A DNA stretch of 6,125 bases from Deinococcus sp. GTDB lineage: Bacteria; Deinococcota; Deinococci; Deinococcales; Deinococcaceae. The stretch's first letter is position 1; the number at the start of each line of letters is the position of its first letter. Shown here one piece after another: positions 6,104 through 6,125 of this stretch. A program made the translations under genes and the position numbers. Under the pieces are notes generated by a model that was given only the letters and a program-made list of their open reading frames with translations, was not told the DNA's origin and did not search any database. Where the stretch lies: NCBI GenBank assembly GCA_018260275.1, contig JAGLBK010000158.1, forward strand, positions 1 through 6,125, in the 5' to 3' direction.

Positions 6104-6125
6104 CTTGGATTCGACATAGATGCAC

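Noticed and set aside
1..6125. CRISPR arrays, tRNA or rRNA genes, insertion sequences and long direct repeats
   Set aside because: No regularly spaced repeats, no tRNA- or rRNA-like segments, no transposase and no terminal inverted repeats were seen by eye; nearly all bases fall in protein-coding frames.

Overview
The window is a GC-rich, gene-dense bacterial segment with almost no intergenic space and strong C/G preference at third codon positions. The gene content, the apparent scarcity of Shine-Dalgarno sites and a TANNNT-type hexamer 7 nt upstream of one start codon together suggest Deinococcus or a close relative. That assignment is inference; no marker gene confirms it.

Layout, left to right. 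Positions 1-2387 (minus) hold one uninterrupted reading frame that fuses a DUF58 protein to a TgpA-type membrane transglutaminase (DUF3488 plus transglutaminase core). Its C-terminus lies beyond the left edge. Positions 2384-3319 (minus) hold a MoxR-family AAA+ ATPase, which overlaps the fusion start by a GTGA. Positions 3320-3445 are a 126-bp divergent intergenic region. Positions 3446-5572 (plus) encode a 708-residue, YegI-like protein with a kinase fold whose catalytic residues are replaced, followed by a Cys/His cluster, membrane segments, a coiled coil and a helix-hairpin-helix domain. Positions 5595-5966 (minus) encode a small DUF4440/NTF2-like protein. It overlaps, again by GTGA, an upstream ribbon-helix-helix gene that ends at 5963 and runs to the right edge.

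How they may work together. MoxR, DUF58 and TgpA are usually three adjacent genes; here the last two form one polypeptide. The likely design is a cytoplasmic AAA+ ATPase acting on a cytoplasmic DUF58 domain that is covalently joined, through a polytopic membrane region, to an extracytoplasmic transglutaminase-like domain. The divergent pseudokinase is also a membrane protein and shares the 126-bp control region, so co-regulation is possible but unproven. The RHH-DUF4440 pair is convergent to the pseudokinase and is probably a separate unit.

The two points most worth a second look are the DUF58-TgpA fusion and the loss of catalytic residues in the kinase-fold protein.
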